The notes beneath the pieces were generated by a model that was not told the DNA's origin, ran no database searches, and was given only the letters and a program-made list of their open reading frames with translations. The translations under genes and the position numbers were made by a program. Shown in pieces: positions 35,027 to 43,698 of a stretch of DNA of 64,000 nucleotides. Positions within the stretch are counted from its first letter, which is position 1; each line of letters opens with the position of its first letter. Source of the stretch: Euryarchaeota archaeon (GTDB lineage Archaea > Thermoplasmatota > SW-10-69-26 > JACQPN01); the NCBI GenBank assembly GCA_016207515.1, contig JACQPN010000001.1, positions 41,953 through 105,952 on the forward strand, given 5' to 3'.

Positions 35027-35692
35027 ATGCCGGGTGAGGACCAAGCCAAACTTCTTGGCGCCTCCAAGACGAAGATCTTGGAGGAGCTTTCCCGCGGTGA
35101 CAGGTCCATCTCGCAGCTAAGTGCCGCGGTCGGCATCAACGAGACCGCGGTCCGAGGACACCTCGACGCGCTCACCAGCATGGGCTTCGTGACCGCGGAG
35201 TTCCATAACGAAGGGGTCGGCCGACCAAAAAAAAGGTACGCCCTCAGCGCCTCCGGAAAGGAGCTCCAACCAAGGAACTACGGGATGCTTTTGCGCATGC
35301 TTCTCGCCAAGATAACGGAGAAACGGGGGACGACCTATACGGCGGGGCTGCTGAACGAGTTGGCGGCCGAGATGGCCGCGACCGTGCCGCTCGGGGAGCA
35401 TGAAACCGTCCGGGAACGCGCCGCAGGGCTCGAGAGATTCCTCAACGGACTCGGCTTCCAGGCGCACATAGAGGAGAAGGACGGGAGACTCGAACTCGTG
35501 CGCCAGAACTGCATCTTCTTGGCGGCAGCCCAGGAGACGCATGGCCTCGTATGCCATGCCTTCGACAACGAACTCATCCGAAAAACGCTCGGCGACGACA
35601 AGGTCGAATTGGTCCAGACCATGGCCGAAGGCGCTCATAGTTGCCACAACGTCCTCGGGCCTGTCCCCGGGAAGAAACGCCAACAGGCTTGA
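35027..35692 (+). CDS. sufR: SufR-type Fe-S-sensing transcriptional regulator
   Basis: 221 residues. An N-terminal winged helix (about 7-80; RSISQLSAAVGINETAVRGH is the helix-turn-helix) is followed by a C-terminal domain with three cysteines in the SufR arrangement: C162 in VRQNCIFLAAA, C176 in GLVCHAF and C206 in AHSCHNVLG. In known SufR proteins these ligate a cluster and the holo-form represses the suf operon. Here the gene is divergent from sufBCDUTSU, with a dyad between them, which supports the same circuit. Confidence 0.88.
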   Translation: MPGEDQAKLLGASKTKILEELSRGDRSISQLSAAVGINETAVRGHLDALTSMGFVTAEFHNEGVGRPKKRYALSASGKELQPRNYGMLLRMLLAKITEKRGTTYTAGLLNELAAEMAATVPLGEHETVRERAAGLERFLNGLGFQAHIEEKDGRLELVRQNCIFLAAAQETHGLVCHAFDNELIRKTLGDDKVELVQTMAEGAHSCHNVLGPVPGKKRQQA

Positions 35693-35803
35693 TCGCGTTC
35701 CAGACCGGGCAAAACAAGAACGTGGCCTGGCGAGGTCTTGCGACGTCGGCCGTGATCGCCGGCCGTTTACGAAAAAAAGGCTTCAACGATGGTTCGCGTC
35801 CTT

Positions 35804-35846
35804 GAAAAAAAATAAAAACGAGAGGGCCGCCATCCCAGCGGCCCTC
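35804..35846 (-). terminator. Intrinsic-type terminator
   Basis: A perfect 9-bp stem GAGGGCCGC/GCGGCCCTC with a 7-base loop (35822-35846). Read on the minus strand it is followed by CG and a T-rich run. It lies about 40 bases after the stop of the small exported protein gene. Confidence 0.7.
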
Positions 35847-35887
35847 GGAGGTTCCGTTGACGTCTAGGTCTATCGCGCGTGCCTTCT

Positions 35888-36103
35888 CTAGACGCAGACC
35901 CAGACGAACGCGCCGCCGGACGGTGTCCAGACGAAGACGAGGGCGCACGTTATCGCCACGCGGGCGAGCGCCGCGTTTGTCGTCGTGAGGTCGTCCGAGG
36001 GTGCCGCGTCGATGAGTGCGGGCGCGGCGGCCACGCTCGGGGCGGTCACTGCCATCAAGCTTAGGGCCAACAGGCCGATTGCCATCAGTTTGTTCGTCTT
36101 CAT
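35888..36103 (-). CDS. Small exported protein
   Basis: 71 residues: a clear signal peptide (MKTNKLMAIGLLALSLMAV to VAAAPA) and a mature part of about 42 residues that ends in an aromatic, hydrophobic stretch (CALVFVWTPSGGAFVWVCV) with two Cys. It is followed by a strong terminator hairpin, which argues for real expression. Family not recognised. Confidence 0.55.
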   Translation of the reverse strand: MKTNKLMAIGLLALSLMAVTAPSVAAAPALIDAAPSDDLTTTNAALARVAITCALVFVWTPSGGAFVWVCV

Positions 36104-36526
36104 GTCGTTGCCTTCTACCCTTCTTGGATCCGCTTCACCGTATCCATTGCGGGCCGACCCGCGTCAGTGGCAAGAGCCCGGCACCATGCGAAACCGCCTA
36201 CGCGCGTCCACAGACACGCCGTCCGGCACCATAGCGCCGGTCTCGGCCCGCGTGGACGCCCCCAGGCTTCTTCGCCGGTCCCGGACCGTCGCCCATGGCG
36301 CCGTCCGGCCCCGCGAGGGGCGATTCGCCATCATCTGCCGCCGACATTGCGTTGACCCTACGGGTCTCGAACGTCCTCCACAGGAGGGGCCCGCCGCCCG
36401 GCTGGAGGCGTCATCAACTCTAGCCTAACGAACTCGAACGCGAGACATTGGTTTTGCCGTAGGACGCCGCCTTTCACTCGACTACGCTCTCCCGAACAGG
36501 GTTAATGGTCGGCGTCGCAATGCCAA
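36104..36526. other. Intergenic region without recognisable gene
   Basis: About 420 bases. Reading frames exist on both strands, but their composition is low-complexity Arg/Pro/Ala typical of GC-rich non-coding DNA. No clear TATA element for the minus-strand gene at 36103 is visible. Confidence 0.45.
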
Positions 36527-37900
36527 GTGGGGAACGTCTTGGAGTTTCGCTCACTTGCGGTCCTGCTCGCGCTCACGGGTACTCTTGCCGTCGGCGGCGC
36601 ATCCGCGATGATGTTCCGGTCGGTCGAAGGGCACTTCATCGAATCTGTCGGAGGGGACGAGGCGCCTATCGGAGGGTTGGGCGGGCGAGCCGGAGGCGGT
36701 GGCGTGGGCGGTGGCGGCGGAGGTGGCGGGGAAGCCGAGGGCACCGAGGAGAGTGCCATCGAGCGGCTCTTGAACGACCATGGTCCCGGCTCCCCAGAGG
36801 CACCGCCGGGCCCCGCACCGGGCGCCGACGCCGAGACCCTCGCGCCGCAGGGCCCGCCCCAAGGGCCGGTTATCGACGTGCGTTGGCTCTGGACCGCCCT
36901 CCCGGGCGCTCCCGTGATCTCCGAGATCAAAGTGCCGCCGCCCTCCTCGCTATCGCGGTGGCTTCCCCGTCCGACGGTATCATCTCCACAGATAGACGGG
37001 CCGGAGCTCCCGACGGTTCCGCGCACTGATGGCCTCCTTCCGAGCGAGCCCCCCGCGATGCCGGCGCCACCTTCCGCACCGTCACTGCCAGACGTGAACG
37101 GAATCCTGCCGGGCGCCGTCGATGCTGCCCCGCACGCGATGACTGGCGGCGCCGGGTTCTATTGGGCGCTTTACGAAGGCATCGAGGCAGGCGCGGCACC
37201 TGGCGGACGGGGACCGGGAAGTGACGCGCCGGTCACCGAATCAGGACCATCGCCACCCGGGAGCGGGACCGCGCGGTCACCGGGGCGCGACCGGCAGGAG
37301 GGCGGCACCCATGAGACGCTCGTAGCGGCTGCGGCGGCGGCCGCCGTGGGCGTCATGCTTCTCAGCCCCATCATCACGCTCTACACGCGCCTCGTGAAGA
37401 AGCGCCTCCTCGCAAACGAGGTGCGCCGGCGTCTTTACGAGCACGTACGATCGAACCCGGGGGCCGGGTCGGCGGAGGCCGCGAGGGCGGTGGGAGTCCA
37501 CATCACGACCGCGAAACGGCACCTCGTGGTGCTCCACAAGTTCGACTTCGTCACTGGGATCAACACCCGCACCGGCCCCCGTTACTTCGAGAACCACGGG
37601 CGGTTCCCGGTAGAGGCGGCCCGGGACATCCTGTTGCTTCGAAGATCCGAGAACGGTGAATTCTTGAGGGCACTGGTCCGCACGCCCGGAATGGGGTCGG
37701 GCGAGATCGCGCGGTCGGCCGGTGTTGCGAAGTCGACGGCGAGCCGGCGTCTTGGCATCCTACTTGCAGCCGGGCTCATCGAGAAGAGCGAAGGCGGATT
37801 CGTGGTCACCGCCCGCGCCCTCGACGCGCTCCTCATCCGTGTTTGCGACATTTCAGTCCGCGTGCCCGCCGTACGAGCTCGGGCGCGGTCTTGGGGGTGA
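36527..37900 (+). CDS. Membrane-anchored protein with Gly/Pro-rich ectodomain and two winged helices
   Basis: 457 residues from GTG 36527. N-terminal signal or anchor (LAVLLALTGTLAVGGASA), a Gly run (about 47-68) and a long Pro-rich exterior with little predicted structure, a transmembrane helix (about 266-286, ending in a basic stop-transfer), then two tandem winged-helix domains in the cytoplasm: EVRRRLYEHVRSNPG with ARAVGVHITTAKRHLVVL, and FLRALVRTPGMGSGEIARSA with KSTASRRLGILLAAGLI. A surface-to-DNA regulator architecture. Target genes unknown. Confidence 0.7.
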   Translation: MGNVLEFRSLAVLLALTGTLAVGGASAMMFRSVEGHFIESVGGDEAPIGGLGGRAGGGGVGGGGGGGGEAEGTEESAIERLLNDHGPGSPEAPPGPAPGADAETLAPQGPPQGPVIDVRWLWTALPGAPVISEIKVPPPSSLSRWLPRPTVSSPQIDGPELPTVPRTDGLLPSEPPAMPAPPSAPSLPDVNGILPGAVDAAPHAMTGGAGFYWALYEGIEAGAAPGGRGPGSDAPVTESGPSPPGSGTARSPGRDRQEGGTHETLVAAAAAAAVGVMLLSPIITLYTRLVKKRLLANEVRRRLYEHVRSNPGAGSAEAARAVGVHITTAKRHLVVLHKFDFVTGINTRTGPRYFENHGRFPVEAARDILLLRRSENGEFLRALVRTPGMGSGEIARSAGVAKSTASRRLGILLAAGLIEKSEGGFVVTARALDALLIRVCDISVRVPAVRARARSWG

Positions 37901-38035
37901 ACGAGCCGAGGCCGTCAAGAAACCACTTGGCAGGATCGAAGCAAGCAGGGCTTGAGCGGAGACCCCGACGGTCGTCGGCGGATGATGGGCGCCTCGCCGG
38001 GAACGGTCATCTACCAAGAGCGGCATGCTCCGCCG

Positions 38036-38830
38036 ATGCGGATCGTCTCCACCAGTCCGGATGCAACGGAGATCGTCTGCGCGCTCGGTGCGGCCGGCGA
38101 ACTCGCGGGCATCTCCCGCTTCTGCGACTTCCCAGACCACATCAAGGACCGGCCTCGTGTCTCCGATTCCGCCACGGTCGACGCAGAGAGTGTCGTGAAG
38201 GCGTCGCCGGACGTGGTCCTCGCGTCGACCAGGATCCAGGACAAGGTCGTTGAAGCGCTCGTGAGACGGAACCTGCGCGTCTTCGTCCTCCAACCGACCG
38301 ACCTCAGTTCCATCTTCGATAACGTACGCCTCGTGGGCCAATTGATAGACCGCAAAGAGGAAGGGCGCGACCTCGTTTTGAACATGAAAGCGGGACTCGC
38401 GGTCGTCAAGGAGAGGGGAGAGAGCCTGCCACGGCGACCGCGCGCGATGGTCGAGGAGTGGGGGGGCCCCGTGATGGTCGCGGTCCCGTGGGTGGCCGAG
38501 ATCCTGGAGATCGCTGGGGGGGAGAACGTCTGGCCGGATCTAGTGAAAGAGGCCGACCCGGAGCCTCGCACCGTCACGGCCAATGACGTCGAGGGACGGG
38601 ATCCAGAGATCGATTTCCTGGCGTGGTGCGGCCTCTCCGGGAACATCGACGCGACGCACGCCGCGGCAAGGTCGGGGTGGTCGCACCTTCGTTCATCGCG
38701 CCACGGCGGCTTGATCCCCGTCGACGACCGATTACTGATGCGTGGGGGGCCGCGGATCGTCGAAGGGGCCGCGCGACTTGCCGGCGTGGTCGAGGATTGG
38801 GTGGAGCGCAATCCAGAGCCGACCGTATAG
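38036..38830 (+). CDS. BtuF-like periplasmic-binding-fold protein without signal peptide
   Basis: 264 residues from ATG 38036 (MRIVSTSPDATEIVCALGA, the standard start of cytosolic BtuF-like proteins); TTG 37952 or the ATGs at 37982/37985 would add up to 28 non-conserved residues. The fold is that of Fe/B12 substrate-binding proteins: GISRFCDFPDHIKDRP, ASPDVVLAS, a long backbone helix, then WGGPVMVAVPWVAEILEIAGG. No export signal, permease or ATPase is present nearby, so it is not an obvious transporter component. It may bind a cobamide, heme or metal complex in the cytoplasm. Confidence 0.72.
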   Translation: MRIVSTSPDATEIVCALGAAGELAGISRFCDFPDHIKDRPRVSDSATVDAESVVKASPDVVLASTRIQDKVVEALVRRNLRVFVLQPTDLSSIFDNVRLVGQLIDRKEEGRDLVLNMKAGLAVVKERGESLPRRPRAMVEEWGGPVMVAVPWVAEILEIAGGENVWPDLVKEADPEPRTVTANDVEGRDPEIDFLAWCGLSGNIDATHAAARSGWSHLRSSRHGGLIPVDDRLLMRGGPRIVEGAARLAGVVEDWVERNPEPTV

Positions 38831-38855
38831 GGCGCGGGCGACAGAATACGGCTTC

Positions 38856-39242
38856 CTACTTGGTCGGGCCTTCGCGGGAAGGGTCTTCTGAACGCCCCGC
38901 CTCGCTCGTCGGGGGCGCCCTTGCACGCGCTCGAGGCAAGTCGGGGGCGGGGCACGCGGCGTCGTGCGTCTGGATCGTCAATTGGGCAGATTGACCGGCC
39001 CAGACGAGATCCGCCTCCGCCGCCTTGGCGCCGCCTAGAAGCGACTTGATGCGGGCTCTCACGAGGAGCCCACGCGCGTCGTAATCGATGCGGAACACCA
39101 CGGTGGAAAGGCCCCTTGCCGCGATGAAGCCCGGGACCTTTCCCGCCTTGAGCGTCCAGCCCCGGATGACGAGCGCCCGGTTGAAGGGCCGTGTGAACTC
39201 GTCCACCGTCGCATTCGATTCGAATACCCAGGCTCTCTCCAT
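38856..39242 (-). CDS. Conserved-looking protein of unknown function
   Basis: 128 residues from ATG 39242, favoured over ATG 39275 because the AT-rich element at 39279-39288 would otherwise abut the start. About 85 residues of mixed alpha/beta (VFRIDYDARGLLVRARIKSLL) are followed by a disordered, Arg/Pro-rich tail. It is divergent from the DUF1614 gene and probably shares its promoter region. Family not recognised. Confidence 0.45.
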   Translation of the reverse strand: MERAWVFESNATVDEFTRPFNRALVIRGWTLKAGKVPGFIAARGLSTVVFRIDYDARGLLVRARIKSLLGGAKAAEADLVWAGQSAQLTIQTHDAACPAPDLPRARARAPPTSEAGRSEDPSREGPTK

Positions 39243-39278
39243 CGCGCGCACCCGACCCAAGTCTCGCGCGTCCATAAT

Positions 39279-39288
39279 CCTTTTTATC
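39279..39288. promoter_or_regulatory. TATA-like element between divergent genes
   Basis: CCTTTTTATC lies about 31-40 bases before ATG 39319 on the plus strand; its complement GATAAAAAGG is upstream of the minus-strand gene. Confidence 0.4.
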
Positions 39289-39318
39289 GCCCGCCGGGTT
39301 CTTGCGACCGATACCTTG

Positions 39319-40464
39319 ATGCCCGTCGCCGTGCCGGTCGTATTGTCCCAGACCGGACCCGGTCTCTACGAGTCGGTGTCGGCGCTCCCGTGGCCAATCA
39401 TCCTCGCGGCGGGCTCGATACTTGCCGTCTACGCGCTCTTCAAGGAGCGTGCCGAGGTGTTCCGGGAGATCGGTTTCTCGCTTCGCGAGGTGACCTTGCT
39501 CTGCCTCGGGTCGATCGCCGGTTGGGGCGTCAACATCCCTATCTTGCCGGTGGGCGACGCCTTCTTGACGGTGAACCTTGGAGGTGCCCTGATCCCCGTC
39601 TTCCTCGTCGCGTGGTGGATAAGGAGCGGAAAGCTCGACGCCGGAAAGGCGGTCATCGGCATCGTACTCGTCTCGATAGTCGCCTTCTTCATAGTGCGCT
39701 TCGAGCCCGACGTCGGGATCATCACCACGTGCCCCACTTGCCTTGCGCCTTCCCTGGTCGCTCTGGTCTTTGCCCTTCTGGTAACCGTACCCTTCGTCAT
39801 CCGCAGCGTCCCGGTGGCCTACGCGGCTGGAAGCATCGGGTCGCTTCTTGGCGCCGACATCTACAACCTGCCCCAGATCCTGAACTTCTTCGCCCAGACC
39901 GGCGGCTCGAGCACCATCTCGATCGGGGGGGCCGGTGTTTTCGATATGGTTTTCCTCGCGGGGATACTCGCGATGACGACGGACCTCGTCATAGTGCTCC
40001 TCTTTCGCCCGGGGGAACGTTCCCTCATGAGATTGAGGTTCCAGTACCCCGTGCCGCCCGTGGAGTTTTACGACCCTCTATCTGTCTGGGAGCGGTTCAA
40101 GATGATCGCCGACCCGACGCCCGAGGAGAAGTGTCACGCGAGCCTTGCGCTTTCCGACCTGTACATCAAGTCCGGCGAACACCGCCGTGCCCTTGAATAC
40201 GCCTACCGCGCGGTCGACTACGCTTTGAGGACGGGTTCGCCCCCGCTCATCACGCGGTTCAAGCGACGCGAGATCAGGAACGGCGTGATACTCGAGGACA
40301 TGAAGACCTTGAGCCGCGAGTACCGGCTTTCACTGGTCGTCGAACCAGGGCGCATCCAGGCGGGCGAGGCGAACCGGGCGGCGAAGACAATCGTGGCCAG
40401 TCTGGCACCGCCCGCGGTCGGGGCGAACCGGTTGTGGAGGGTGGACCATGTACCACTTCGCTGA
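39319..40464 (+). CDS. DUF1614-family membrane protein with C-terminal helical extension
   Basis: 381 residues from ATG 39319. Polytopic core (about 1-240) with the DUF1614 features: VNIPILPVGDAFLTVNLGGA and the closing SIGSLLGADIYNLP plus STISIGGAGVFDMVFLAGIL. The last 130 residues are soluble and helical, with a TPR-like pair (KCHASLALSDLYIKSGEHRR, ALEYAYRAVDYAL). The function of DUF1614 is unknown. Its end overlaps the following RDD gene by 17 bases, so they are cotranscribed. Confidence 0.75.
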   Translation: MPVAVPVVLSQTGPGLYESVSALPWPIILAAGSILAVYALFKERAEVFREIGFSLREVTLLCLGSIAGWGVNIPILPVGDAFLTVNLGGALIPVFLVAWWIRSGKLDAGKAVIGIVLVSIVAFFIVRFEPDVGIITTCPTCLAPSLVALVFALLVTVPFVIRSVPVAYAAGSIGSLLGADIYNLPQILNFFAQTGGSSTISIGGAGVFDMVFLAGILAMTTDLVIVLLFRPGERSLMRLRFQYPVPPVEFYDPLSVWERFKMIADPTPEEKCHASLALSDLYIKSGEHRRALEYAYRAVDYALRTGSPPLITRFKRREIRNGVILEDMKTLSREYRLSLVVEPGRIQAGEANRAAKTIVASLAPPAVGANRLWRVDHVPLR

Positions 40465-40972
40465 CACGCAGGCGCACATAGCCTCCTTGGGACAGAGGGC
40501 CGCCGCACTGACCGCCGACGTCGTCGCCGTCTTCGCCGTGATACTCGTCGCCTATTCCCTCACCGTCCTCGGCCAGACCGAGTCGCCGACGGGCCTCGTT
40601 CGTAGCCTTACCCTCGCGAACCTCCTCGTCTTCCCTGCGTTTCTCGCCTACTTCACGATACTAGAAGGCCTTTGGGGGGAGACATTGGGCAAGCGCCTCG
40701 TCGGGATACGAGTGGCATCGATACGGACGCGTTCTCCGATGCCGGGCGAAGGCGAGTCGCCGGGCGGCGCGGCCCCGGGCGTCGGCCTTTACGACGCGTT
40801 CCTTCGAAACCTCCTGCGCTTCCTGTGGATGATTCCCCTTCTTGCGGGCGACGGCCTGAGTCTCATCATCGGTGTCCTGATGTTGGCCATCGACGTCATG
40901 GTGCTACACAGGTCGGAATTCGACCAACGGATCGGGGACACGGCCGCATCCACCATCGTAGTCGTCAAGTAG
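40448..40972 (+). CDS. RDD-family membrane protein
   Basis: 174 residues. Starts with the family arrangement LGQRAAALTADVVAVFAV (the RD/AD dyad of the first helix) and contains the hallmark LWGETLGKRLVGIRV before a cytoplasmic loop, then two more hydrophobic segments with FDQRIGDTAASTIVV at the end. RDD proteins are small membrane proteins; some act as ion antiporters, most are unassigned. Confidence 0.82.
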   Translation: MYHFADTQAHIASLGQRAAALTADVVAVFAVILVAYSLTVLGQTESPTGLVRSLTLANLLVFPAFLAYFTILEGLWGETLGKRLVGIRVASIRTRSPMPGEGESPGGAAPGVGLYDAFLRNLLRFLWMIPLLAGDGLSLIIGVLMLAIDVMVLHRSEFDQRIGDTAASTIVVVK

Positions 40973-41004
40973 TGGGCGCCCGTTCGCACGAGTCGGGTGA
41001 GGAA

Positions 41005-41691
41005 ATGGACACGGCAGCAGACTACCGGGTACTGGTGGCCGAACGGATCGAGACGGAACTCGCGGCGGTGAGCCACGGCAACCGCCTTCGTGGGCAGTTC
41101 AACAAGGGTGCTTTCGAAGCCGCCGTGTCCCATTTGAAGACGGAGGTCCTTAGCCTCAAGTACTCGTACGGTGAATCCGGCGACCTTGAGACTTCCGCGT
41201 CGGCCAAGGAGGTCGTCGCAGCGGCCACAAGGATCGAGGAGAGCCTCGGCGGCCCCCAATGGCAGGTCAAGATCAAGGAGGACCGCATGGCCGCCGCGTT
41301 CGTCCGGTTCGCCCTCGCGAATCTCAAGCGCCTGCCGCAGCGCTTCCGGCTCCCCGGAAACCACCCTGAGAACGCAATAGATCTCCATGTCGGTGAGGTG
41401 CTCTCGGCACACAGGCATCCGGACGCCGACAACCTCATCATCACGAACGTCGACGCCGGCCACGCCTTCACCATCGTCACCAACGACGTGTCGGTGCGTA
41501 GCGGCGCGGGCGTCGCCGTCGCGCACCTTCCGCCCACGGAACTGCGGGGGACCTTGTCCGAGGCGATGTTCTGCGGGATCGGCGGCAAGGTCATGACGGG
41601 GGTTGCCGGAAAGAAGGGGGATCGGCCGGTCCTTCCAGAGAACGCCTACGTGCAGGTGAGGAACGTCCTTAGCGGCTGGCTCAAGAAATGA
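41005..41691 (+). CDS. EMAP/tRNA-binding OB-fold RNA-binding protein
   Basis: 228 residues from ATG 41005 (GAGG 8 bases upstream); the frame is open for 111 codons further upstream inside the RDD gene, which I discount. An N-terminal helical domain (about 1-115) is followed by a tRNA-binding OB domain: IDLHVGEVLSAHRHPDADNL, FTIVTNDVSVRSGAGVAVAH, LSEAMFCGIGG. This matches the archaeal predicted RNA-binding family with a C-terminal EMAP domain (COG2517). It probably binds tRNA; the partner is unknown. Confidence 0.82.
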   Translation: MDTAADYRVLVAERIETELAAVSHGNRLRGQFNKGAFEAAVSHLKTEVLSLKYSYGESGDLETSASAKEVVAAATRIEESLGGPQWQVKIKEDRMAAAFVRFALANLKRLPQRFRLPGNHPENAIDLHVGEVLSAHRHPDADNLIITNVDAGHAFTIVTNDVSVRSGAGVAVAHLPPTELRGTLSEAMFCGIGGKVMTGVAGKKGDRPVLPENAYVQVRNVLSGWLKK

Positions 41692-41737
41692 ACGGCACGG
41701 GGAAGCACCGGTCGAGGGGACGCGAGGCGATGCGTGT

Positions 41738-42385
41738 TCAGTACCGATCGAGACCAGTGGCCCTTTTCCAGATGTCCCTGGCCGTCTTCCATTGACGCCG
41801 CACATGCGGCGGGAACCGGCCTTGTTCCTTGACGTACTTCTCGATGAACGCGATCGTCACCTCGTCGCTCGGGTAGCCGCTTCCCATCTTGCCTCCGAGT
41901 TCCTTTGATATCTTCTGGACCTCCGCGTCCCTTAGGACCTTGGCGAGTATGGACGCGGCGCCCACGTGCGGGTAGGTCGCATCGGCCTTGTGCTCCGCGA
42001 CGACCGTTATCCCGGCGGGGATGCGCCTCATGAGGTCGGCCGCGAAACGCTTCTCGTCCACGTCCACGGCGTCGACATACGCGTGCGTGGGCCTTAGAAG
42101 CGAGATCACCTCGGCATACATGTCGACCTCGATCTCGTTCAAAGTCTGCCTCTCCATGAGGCGATCCAGTTCCGCGGCCGATCTTACCCTGATCTTCCAA
42201 TCGACGGCGAGCCTCTTTATCTCCGGCGCCAGGCGTTCCCTTTGGGCCGGCGATAGTTTCTTCGAATCCTTCACTCCGATGTCGCGTAAGGCCACGATCG
42301 AATCGACCGCCACACCCGCGACGACCAAGGGACCGATGACGGGACCACGGCCTGCCTCATCGACGCCGACGATGAGCTCCTTCAC
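41738..42385 (-). CDS. rnhB: Ribonuclease HII
   Basis: 215 residues from GTG 42385, which overlaps the nfeD stop (GTGA). Catalytic carboxylates lie in LIVGVDEAGRGPVIGP (DE pair), YVDAVDVDEKRF and the later Asp in VAEHKADATYPHVGAASILAK. It removes RNA from RNA-DNA hybrids and single ribonucleotides from DNA. Third gene of the stomatin-NfeD operon. Confidence 0.95.
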   Translation of the reverse strand: MKELIVGVDEAGRGPVIGPLVVAGVAVDSIVALRDIGVKDSKKLSPAQRERLAPEIKRLAVDWKIRVRSAAELDRLMERQTLNEIEVDMYAEVISLLRPTHAYVDAVDVDEKRFAADLMRRIPAGITVVAEHKADATYPHVGAASILAKVLRDAEVQKISKELGGKMGSGYPSDEVTIAFIEKYVKEQGRFPPHVRRQWKTARDIWKRATGLDRY

Positions 42386-43698
42386 ACGGTCTTCCTCTTG
42401 ACCCTGAGTTCGACGCCCACCTTGCCGGTGATTACCACGTCCTCATCCGGACCGATCTCCTCCTCCGAGCGGGCCGTCCACCGTTCGCCCTGCCAATCGA
42501 CGTAGCCCGGCTTTTCCGGGCCCACCGGGTCGACGGTGCGCGCCGTTTCCCCCACGATCTCGCCGATCACGGGTCTTCTCTTTCGCACCTCGACGACCTT
42601 TGCCAACGCATAGACGCCGACGAGGGCAAGAAGAAGCGTCGGTACACCGATGACGATGAGGAACTGTCGTTGGTATTCGGCCGGGAACTGGAAACCCTCC
42701 CCCGGCGCACTTGGAGAGAGCGGGACGGTTATCGCGACGCCGACGAGGAGCAGCACGACGCCGGCTATCCCGAAAATCGCGTAACCTGGGACCGTGAGCT
42801 CCACCACTATGAGTGCGATGCCGAGGATGATGATGAGCACACCGACAAGGTTGACGTTGAACCCGAGGCCGATGAGTGCGAGGATGATGGCGATGACGCC
42901 TAGCACCTCGACCCCGTGGCCCGGGGCTTGGAGGCCGAAGATGATCGCGTAGATGCCGACGAGGAGAAGGATGGAGGCGATCGTGGGGTCCTGGAAGAAC
43001 GACAGGAGACCGACGCGTAGCGACGGCGGGAACTCCACGATCTCGGCCGACGAGGTGTCGAGGGTCACATTCCCGGTGGCCGTCGCGACGTTACGGCCGT
43101 GTATCGCAACAAGGAGGCTCCTCACGTCGGGAGCGTTGACCTCGACGACTCCGGCCGAAAGCGCCTCGGTCGCATTGAGGTTGAGGTTCTCGGTGACGAA
43201 TAGGCCGGCCGCCGTGGCGTTTCGGTCATGGGCATTGGCAAGTTCCTGCAGTTTCTTCACGAGAGCGTTGATTATCTTGCTGTCGTTGATCGGCGTGAAG
43301 CCGCTTTCAGAGAGCGCCACCGGTTGCGACGATCCGATGACGGTGAAAGGCGCCATGCCGGCGACATGGGTCCCCATGAGGATCACGGTCCCCGCCGACC
43401 ACGCGACCGCCTGGGACGGGTGCACGTAACCGATGACGGGCACCTTCGAGGCGGCCAACATGTCAGTTATCTGGAACGTCTCCTCGAGACCTCCGCCTGG
43501 CGTGTTGAGTTCCAAGACGATCGCCGCCGCCCCCGTCTTTTCCGCGGCGTCGAGCGCTTCCTCGAGATACGTGACGGTCGATCCGGTGATCGGGCCGTCG
43601 ACTTTCATCACAAGAACGCGCCCTCCGGCCCCTTCGGCGCTCGGAAGGGCGCAAAGGAGGACGAGCGATGCGACTAGTAGTGCGTGGACGCCCCGCAT
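42382..43698 (-). CDS. nfeD: NfeD/ClpP-class membrane serine protease
   Basis: 438 residues. Signal peptide (1-24); a ClpP-like domain (about 27-220) with the oxyanion region LELNTPGGGLEETFQI and the catalytic Ser in PSQAVAWSAGTVILMGTH; a second-half Lys is expected in the HDRNATAAGLF-preceding helix by analogy with archaeal 1510-N proteases. Four or five membrane segments follow (about 235-375), then an OB-fold NfeD domain (about 385-436, PGYVDWQGERWTARSEEEI). In Pyrococcus the homologue cleaves its operon partner stomatin in the hydrophobic C-terminus. Here the stomatin gene is immediately upstream (no gap). Confidence 0.9.
   Translation of the reverse strand: MRGVHALLVASLVLLCALPSAEGAGGRVLVMKVDGPITGSTVTYLEEALDAAEKTGAAAIVLELNTPGGGLEETFQITDMLAASKVPVIGYVHPSQAVAWSAGTVILMGTHVAGMAPFTVIGSSQPVALSESGFTPINDSKIINALVKKLQELANAHDRNATAAGLFVTENLNLNATEALSAGVVEVNAPDVRSLLVAIHGRNVATATGNVTLDTSSAEIVEFPPSLRVGLLSFFQDPTIASILLLVGIYAIIFGLQAPGHGVEVLGVIAIILALIGLGFNVNLVGVLIIILGIALIVVELTVPGYAIFGIAGVVLLLVGVAITVPLSPSAPGEGFQFPAEYQRQFLIVIGVPTLLLALVGVYALAKVVEVRKRRPVIGEIVGETARTVDPVGPEKPGYVDWQGERWTARSEEEIGPDEDVVITGKVGVELRVKRKTV

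Noticed and set aside
35985..36428. Plus-strand frame of 147 codons opposite the small exported protein
   Set aside because: The opposite strand has a good signal peptide and a terminator; this frame has neither and is Arg/Pro-rich.
36502..37026. Overlapping frames of about 174 codons on both strands
   Set aside because: They mirror the Gly/Pro-rich coding region of the membrane winged-helix protein and have no signal of their own.
40789..41805. Minus-strand frame of 338 codons
   Set aside because: Antisense to the EMAP-domain protein gene; composition lacks hydrophobic periodicity.
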